A stretch of 64,000 nucleotides of DNA from Acetobacter farinalis (GTDB lineage Bacteria; Pseudomonadota; Alphaproteobacteria; Acetobacterales; Acetobacteraceae): contig NZ_JAPIUX010000004.1 in NCBI RefSeq assembly GCF_026240015.1, positions 62,001 through 126,000 on the forward strand, given 5' to 3'. The notes beneath the pieces were generated by a model. The model saw only the letters and a program-made list of their open reading frames with translations, searched no databases and was not told the origin of the DNA. The first letter of the stretch is position 1, and each line of letters begins with the position of its first letter. A program made the translations under genes and the position numbers. Shown here piece by piece: positions 59,786 to 64,000 of the stretch.

Positions 59786-60743
59786 CAGCAGTCTCCGTTG
59801 CCAGATGAAAGCGCAGGCGCTTCAGATAATCCAGCGGGTCTTTCGGGGTTACCAGAGCATCCGGCGGTGTGTTGATCCAGTCATACAGCCGGGTCAGCAG
59901 AAAGCGCATGGCTGCACCCCGGGCAAGAACCGGCAAAGCCTGCCGTTCTTCCGCACCCAGCGGGCGCACATCCTCATACCCTTGCAGCAGTTGCCGCGCG
60001 AATGTGACGTTGAATGCGCCATCCCCCTCAAAGCACCAGGCGTTCAGGCAGATGGCAATATCGTAGGCTAGGAAATCCGTGCAGGCGAAATAGAAATCAA
60101 TCAGGCCGGACACGCCCTTGTGCAGGAAGAACACATTGTCCGGAAACAGATCGGCATGGATCTGCCCGCGCGGCAGGGCGGGGTTTTCTCCCTCCCCCGG
60201 CCAGTGCGGCAGAATATGCGCCAATGCCGCATCGAGTTCCGCCAGCAGGCCCGGATGCACGGCATCCGCGCCAGCCCGACAGGACTCCAGCAGCGGCGGC
60301 CAAGCCGCAGGCCCCAGAGCATTGAGCCGGACAGGCGCGTAGCTCCGCCCGACCTCATGCAACTGCGCCAGAGCCCGCCCCAGCGGGCGGCAATGCTCCT
60401 GCCGTATCTTGCGCGGCCAGACGCCGGGCAGAAAGGTGGTGATGGCCGCAGGCCGCCCGGCCAGTGTGCCAAGCGTCTGCCCGGCCGTGCTGGGCACCGG
60501 CTGCGGGCAGGTTACCCCCTGCCCCGCCAGATGCTGCATCAGCCCGAGAAACCACGGAAGCTCCTGCGCATTCACCCGCTTTTCATACAGCGTGAGGATG
60601 AAGTCACCCTGCGTGGTGCGAAGCTGGAAGTTGCTGTTTTCCACCCCTTCGGCAATGCCGCGAAACGCCACCAGATTGCCAATGGCATAGTCCGCGAGAA
60701 AAGCCTCGAGTGCTTCATCACTCACATCTGTATAAACAGCCAT
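59769..60743 (-). CDS. thrB: Homoserine kinase (APH-fold type)
   Basis: This enzyme phosphorylates homoserine on the way to threonine. The 324-residue protein has the aminoglycoside-phosphotransferase-like fold of alphaproteobacterial ThrB: GVENSNFQLRT near the N-terminus, the catalytic loop GQIHADLFPDNVFF near residue 195 and LIDFYFACTDFLAYD. It is not the GHMP-type ThrB of E. coli. It begins 15 bases after ispH and overlaps rnhA; this ispH-thrB-rnhA order is common in alphaproteobacteria. Confidence 0.94.
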   Translation of the reverse strand: MAVYTDVSDEALEAFLADYAIGNLVAFRGIAEGVENSNFQLRTTQGDFILTLYEKRVNAQELPWFLGLMQHLAGQGVTCPQPVPSTAGQTLGTLAGRPAAITTFLPGVWPRKIRQEHCRPLGRALAQLHEVGRSYAPVRLNALGPAAWPPLLESCRAGADAVHPGLLAELDAALAHILPHWPGEGENPALPRGQIHADLFPDNVFFLHKGVSGLIDFYFACTDFLAYDIAICLNAWCFEGDGAFNVTFARQLLQGYEDVRPLGAEERQALPVLARGAAMRFLLTRLYDWINTPPDALVTPKDPLDYLKRLRFHLATETADGYGF

Positions 60744-60758
60744 GCCTCCGCGCTGCCC

Positions 60759-61760
60759 TCAGCCCAGTGGCGCAGGCAGGCGGAAGATCACGTTTTCTTC
60801 CTTCACCGTGCGCTCATCAATGCACAGCGTGTAGCGCTTGGCCATTTCGGCCACCATTTCCTGCACCAGTGCTTCCGGCGCGGAAGCCCCGGCCGTGATC
60901 CCCAGCGTATTCACGCCGTCCAGCACGGACCAGTCCAGCGCATCCAGACGCTGCACCAGCAGGGCGCGCGGCGCACCCGAACGCTCGGCCACTTCCCGCA
61001 GGCGCTGGGAGTTGGAGGAGTTGGGAGAACCGATGACAATCACCAGATCACATTCCGGAGCAATAGCCTTCACAGCTTCCTGCCGGTTTGTGGTCGCGTA
61101 GCAGATATCCTCGCGCTTCGGCCCTTCAATCAGCGGGAAGCGTTCACGCAGGATGTCCACAATCTCGGCCGTATCATCAACGGAGAGGGTGGTCTGGGTG
61201 ATAAAGGCCAGACGGGAGGGGTCGGCAGGCTGCACGGTGCGGGCTTCTTCCGCATCGTTAATCAGCGTGACAGCACCCACGGGAAGCTGCCCCATGGTGC
61301 CCACCACTTCCGGATGCCCGGCATGGCCGATCATCAGGATATGGCGGCTTTCAGGGCCACCACCGGCAAAATGCCGCTCAGCCTCACGGTGTACCTTGGA
61401 CACCAGCGGGCAGGTTGCATCCAGGTACAGCAGGTTACGGCGTTCCGCCTCGGCCGGCACTGTTTTGGGCACACCATGGGCAGAAAACACAACGTGACCA
61501 TCTGCCGGAACTTCATCCAGTTCCTCAACAAAAATGGCACCCTGCGCTTCCAGCGCTTCCACAACCGTCCGGTTGTGGACAATTTCGTGGCGCACATAAA
61601 CAGGTGCGCCGTAACGGCGGATGGCTTCCTCCACCACGCGGATCGCGCGGTCTACACCAGCGCAGAATCCGCGCGGACCGGCGAGAAGAACCTTGAGAGA
61701 CCTGCCATGCGGCGCCTGTGCAGGCGCCTGTGTGGCAAGGGTGGGAGTTTGATCGGGCAT
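60759..61760 (-). CDS. ispH: 4-hydroxy-3-methylbut-2-enyl diphosphate reductase
   Basis: IspH makes the isoprenoid units IPP and DMAPP in the last step of the MEP pathway, and so supports hopanoid and ubiquinone synthesis. The 333 residues carry the three cluster cysteines: C33 in PRGFCAGVDRA, C117 in DATCPLVSKVH and C220 in DICYATTNRQ. HEIVHN and the SPNSSNSQRL segment bind substrate. The ATG at 61760 is chosen because GGGGA lies ten bases upstream, while the longer open frame has no homology. Confidence 0.97.
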   Translation of the reverse strand: MPDQTPTLATQAPAQAPHGRSLKVLLAGPRGFCAGVDRAIRVVEEAIRRYGAPVYVRHEIVHNRTVVEALEAQGAIFVEELDEVPADGHVVFSAHGVPKTVPAEAERRNLLYLDATCPLVSKVHREAERHFAGGGPESRHILMIGHAGHPEVVGTMGQLPVGAVTLINDAEEARTVQPADPSRLAFITQTTLSVDDTAEIVDILRERFPLIEGPKREDICYATTNRQEAVKAIAPECDLVIVIGSPNSSNSQRLREVAERSGAPRALLVQRLDALDWSVLDGVNTLGITAGASAPEALVQEMVAEMAKRYTLCIDERTVKEENVIFRLPAPLG

Positions 61761-61999
61761 GGTGTTCCCCAAACTTGCGGCGGACGGTATAGAAAAACAG
61801 CTATTAAAGAAGCATAAGTAAGGTAGGCTATGCCCGAAACCCCGAGAAGGTCGCGGTAACCGTGGCCATGGCCTACGCAAAGCGAGATGGTGATGCAACC
61901 CGTTTTCCGGCATTCAGCCCTGCAAAGCCATGCCTGAGCCTATGTTTTGCTTATTTTCATCTGTTCAACCCCCTCTAACCGATAATTCCGGATTTGCAC

Positions 62000-62590
62000 A
62001 TGTCTCATAAGCTTTCTCGCCCACGCAGTCTGCTGCCCCGTTTTGCGGTGTCAGGTCTCGCCGCTCTTGGCCTGCTGACAACCCTTGGCGGCTGTGGGGA
62101 TGAGGAAAGTGCTTCCGTATCCTTCGCGCCCTCCTGCCCGCTCACACACATTCCGCCGGAAGCGGCGGATTATTACCTGTATGACGGCAAGACAGCGACA
62201 TTTCCGCATCTGGTCACCCGTGCGAGCATCCTGAAGCTTCAGGGGGACTGTCTGGCTGCTGGCCCGAAGGATCTGAAAACCCGAATCGCGCTGCGTTTTG
62301 TGGTGAACCGTGGCCCGGCGGCCACCAGCAGCACTGTCACGCTCCCGTGGTTTGTGGCCGTGCTGCATGGAGACAAAATTGTGAACAAGCACGTGTTCAG
62401 ACACACGTTCGAATTCCCGGCCAACCTCTCCAGCATCTCCACGGATACCAAGGTCATCACGGTGGATCTGCCCATTCCACCCAAAAATACGGAGTCGGAC
62501 TACCGGTTTGAAGTGGGCTTCCAGCTCACCAAGGACCAGCTTGATTATAACGAGACCCACCTGAAAAAAGTGGATTACCACGCCTACTGA
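62000..62590 (+). CDS. Predicted lipoprotein, unknown function
   Basis: A 196-residue protein with a lipoprotein signal: SHKLSRPRSLLPRF, a hydrophobic stretch and lipobox TTLGGC with the cysteine at about residue 32. The mature domain is beta-rich (LRFVVNRGPAATSSTVTLPW, FEVGFQLTKDQLDYN) with two further cysteines. I do not recognise the family. ATG at 62000 is preferred to the TTG two codons upstream. It is divergent from ispH and converges with the UbiB-like gene. Confidence 0.75.
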   Translation: MSHKLSRPRSLLPRFAVSGLAALGLLTTLGGCGDEESASVSFAPSCPLTHIPPEAADYYLYDGKTATFPHLVTRASILKLQGDCLAAGPKDLKTRIALRFVVNRGPAATSSTVTLPWFVAVLHGDKIVNKHVFRHTFEFPANLSSISTDTKVITVDLPIPPKNTESDYRFEVGFQLTKDQLDYNETHLKKVDYHAY

Positions 62591-62593
62591 AGC

Positions 62594-62629
62594 CCGGAGC
62601 CGCAGGCAGCCTGTGCGCTGCGGCTCCGG
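62594..62629. terminator. Long hairpin between convergent genes
   Basis: CCGGAGCCGCAG (62594-62605) pairs perfectly with CTGCGGCTCCGG (62618-62629) over 12 bp, with a 12-base loop. It lies four bases after the lipoprotein stop and ten before the UbiB-like stop. There is no U-tract. Confidence 0.45.
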
Positions 62630-62639
62630 TCAGCCTGCC

Positions 62640-64000
62640 TTATGAACCGGCAGGCTCCGCGGGGAAGCGCGCAGCCGCCACGGCAGCGCTCTGGCGGGCG
62701 GCCAGAGCGGCTTCATCAAAGTCCTGCACGATTTCGTGAAAGAGCTGATACCAGTTCATCTTCACTTTCAGCCGCATGAAGACAGACCCCAGCCCCACGG
62801 CAGAGCGGTCCACCAGCACGAATTCACGCGGCAGGCGCACACCACCGGTGCGCTGAAGCCCTTCATGAACGCGCGTGAGAATCTCACGCCCCTGAGCCGG
62901 GTCGTTCCCTTCCTGAATATAACGCACGCGGTCATCCATCAGCGGCTGATACAGGAAACCGGCCCACTCATTCAGTACCTCGATTTTCTCAGGTGTCAGG
63001 TCGGTAAAGCCCCAAGCCTTATACGCCTTGGCAGCGAGTGCGTTATCCTTGGTCTGCAGGGCGCGGTAGAGATCAATATTGCCCTTGATGAAGGAGGGGC
63101 TGAAAATACGGATCGCCCCGAAATCCAGCAGGTTCAGGCCATAATCATCCCGCACGGTGAAGTTGCCCATATGCGGGTCTCCATGCACCACACCGTAGTG
63201 ATACAGCGGCACATACCACGCACGGAACAATGTGCGGGCAATTCTCTGCCTCTGCTCTTCACTCAGGCCGGCCTGAATCACGCTGTTCAGGCCACGGCCA
63301 TTCACCCACTCCATGGTCAGCAGGCGGCGGGTGCATAGTTCATCCACCGGCGCAGGGACCGTTACCTCCGGGCACTCAGCCAGAACACTGCGATACAGGC
63401 GCATGTTGGCCGCCTCGCGCTGGTAATCCAGCTCCTCCCGCAGGCGCTCGGTCAGTTCCTCCACCACATCATCCTGACGGATGGCGTTATCCAGACGGTG
63501 ATACACGCCAATCGCCATCCGGAACTGCCGCAGGTCCGCTTCCACTGCGGCATTCATGTCCGGATATTGCAGCTTGCAGGCCACCTGCCTGCCATCAACC
63601 AGCACGGCCTTATGCACCTGCCCAAGGCTGGCTGCTGCCGCGGCATCACGCCCGAAGGAACGAAAGTTCCGCTCCCAGCCCGCGCCCAGTTCCGCTGTCA
63701 TGCGGCGGCGGACAAAATTCCAGCCCATGGGCGGCGCATTGGCCTGCAACTGGGCCAGTTCTTCCGCATATTCTTCCGGCAGTGCGCCGGGAATGGTGGA
63801 GAGAAGCTGGGCTGCCTTCATCAGCGGCCCTTTCAGGCCGCCAAGAATGGATTTCAGCTCTTCCGCATGAGAGGCCCCGCCTGAGCGGAACCCCATCTTG
63901 TGCCCGGTAAGGCGGGCGGCAATGCCCCCCACGGTGCCAGTTGTCTGGACCATGCGGCGCAGTTCACCAAAAACGCCGCCATTATCCAGATCGCGTTCAG
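62640..64000 (-). CDS. ABC1/UbiB-family atypical kinase (5' partial)
   Basis: At least 453 codons are open to the window edge. The ATG at 63953 lies inside a conserved N-terminal segment (GGVFGELRRMVQTTGTVGG), so the true start is probably outside. ABC1/ADCK features are the KAAQ motif in GLKGPLMKAAQLLS (the family KxGQ-type helix), an alanine-rich loop AAAASLGQVHKA, CKLQYPDM with the lysine, VVHGDPHMGNFTV (catalytic-loop type) and LLDFGAIR. The family supports ubiquinone or lipid metabolism. The exact member is not clear. Confidence 0.9.
   Translation of the reverse strand, partial: ERDLDNGGVFGELRRMVQTTGTVGGIAARLTGHKMGFRSGGASHAEELKSILGGLKGPLMKAAQLLSTIPGALPEEYAEELAQLQANAPPMGWNFVRRRMTAELGAGWERNFRSFGRDAAAAASLGQVHKAVLVDGRQVACKLQYPDMNAAVEADLRQFRMAIGVYHRLDNAIRQDDVVEELTERLREELDYQREAANMRLYRSVLAECPEVTVPAPVDELCTRRLLTMEWVNGRGLNSVIQAGLSEEQRQRIARTLFRAWYVPLYHYGVVHGDPHMGNFTVRDDYGLNLLDFGAIRIFSPSFIKGNIDLYRALQTKDNALAAKAYKAWGFTDLTPEKIEVLNEWAGFLYQPLMDDRVRYIQEGNDPAQGREILTRVHEGLQRTGGVRLPREFVLVDRSAVGLGSVFMRLKVKMNWYQLFHEIVQDFDEAALAARQSAAVAAARFPAEPAGS

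Noticed and set aside
1..64000. CRISPR array, insertion sequence or prophage
   Set aside because: Reading through the window I found no regularly spaced repeats, no transposase or integrase frame and no terminal inverted repeats.

Overview
The window looks like a chromosomal segment of an alphaproteobacterium, most likely an acetic acid bacterium (Acetobacteraceae). The grounds are the GC-rich coding style, alphaproteobacterial gene clusters (ispH-thrB-rnhA with a deformylase-like gene; rpsB-tsf), a hopanoid C-3 methylase gene (hpnR, typical of acetic acid bacteria and methanotrophs), a magnesium-type HemB and a mostly aerobic cobalamin pathway. I see no prophage, insertion sequence, integrase or CRISPR array. 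Nearly all of the DNA is accounted for by ordinary chromosomal genes. No database search was possible, so all names rest on motif and family recognition.

Layout, left to right. 1-11.5 kb: the tail of an unidentified gene, glyA, an amino-acid permease, hemB, an N-end-rule leucyl/arginyl transferase (bpt), parC, a secreted alpha/beta hydrolase, and the minus-strand series rpsB-tsf-recO. 11.5-18.7 kb: an orphan Rieske oxygenase, then the minus-strand series dnaE-pabB-pabC (replication and folate precursor). 18.7-26.8 kb: a cobalamin corrin-ring locus. cobG-H-I-J are in tightly overlapping order behind a cobalamin riboswitch, cobL-E-M form a second overlapping set, and cobK and cbiD lie on the opposite strand. 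27-40 kb: panC, ridA, tRNA-Asn, an orphan solute-binding protein, a DMT exporter with a divergent XRE-cupin regulator, two tandem aspartate-type aminotransferases, gluQ, an HNH protein, a small lipoprotein, a copper chaperone, a chorismate-lyase-like protein and hpnR. 40-50 kb: ndk, an ABC-F ATPase, an AI-2E family permease, a two-component system followed by two secreted proteins, then thrS-infC. 50-58.5 kb: an envelope/glycan block (GT9, TPR protein, GT4, NAD kinase, an OmpA-like protein, a MotA/ExbB-like plus MotB/OmpA-like pair, and a polytopic GT-C-like protein). 58.7-64 kb: ispH-thrB-rnhA-deformylase-like, a lipoprotein and a partial ABC1/UbiB kinase.

Functional links. The cobalamin locus can feed HpnR, a B12-binding radical SAM methylase in the same window. 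The corrin set pairs oxygen-dependent CobG with CbiD, normally the anaerobic-route C1 methyltransferase, and no cobF is visible. The response regulator promoter and the promoter of the secreted-protein pair after its kinase share an identical 10-bp inverted word, which suggests autoregulation and a small regulon. The most unusual single-gene observations are a deformylase-family protein that has lost two of three metal ligands, and infC, whose only well-spaced Shine-Dalgarno sequence precedes an ATA codon.
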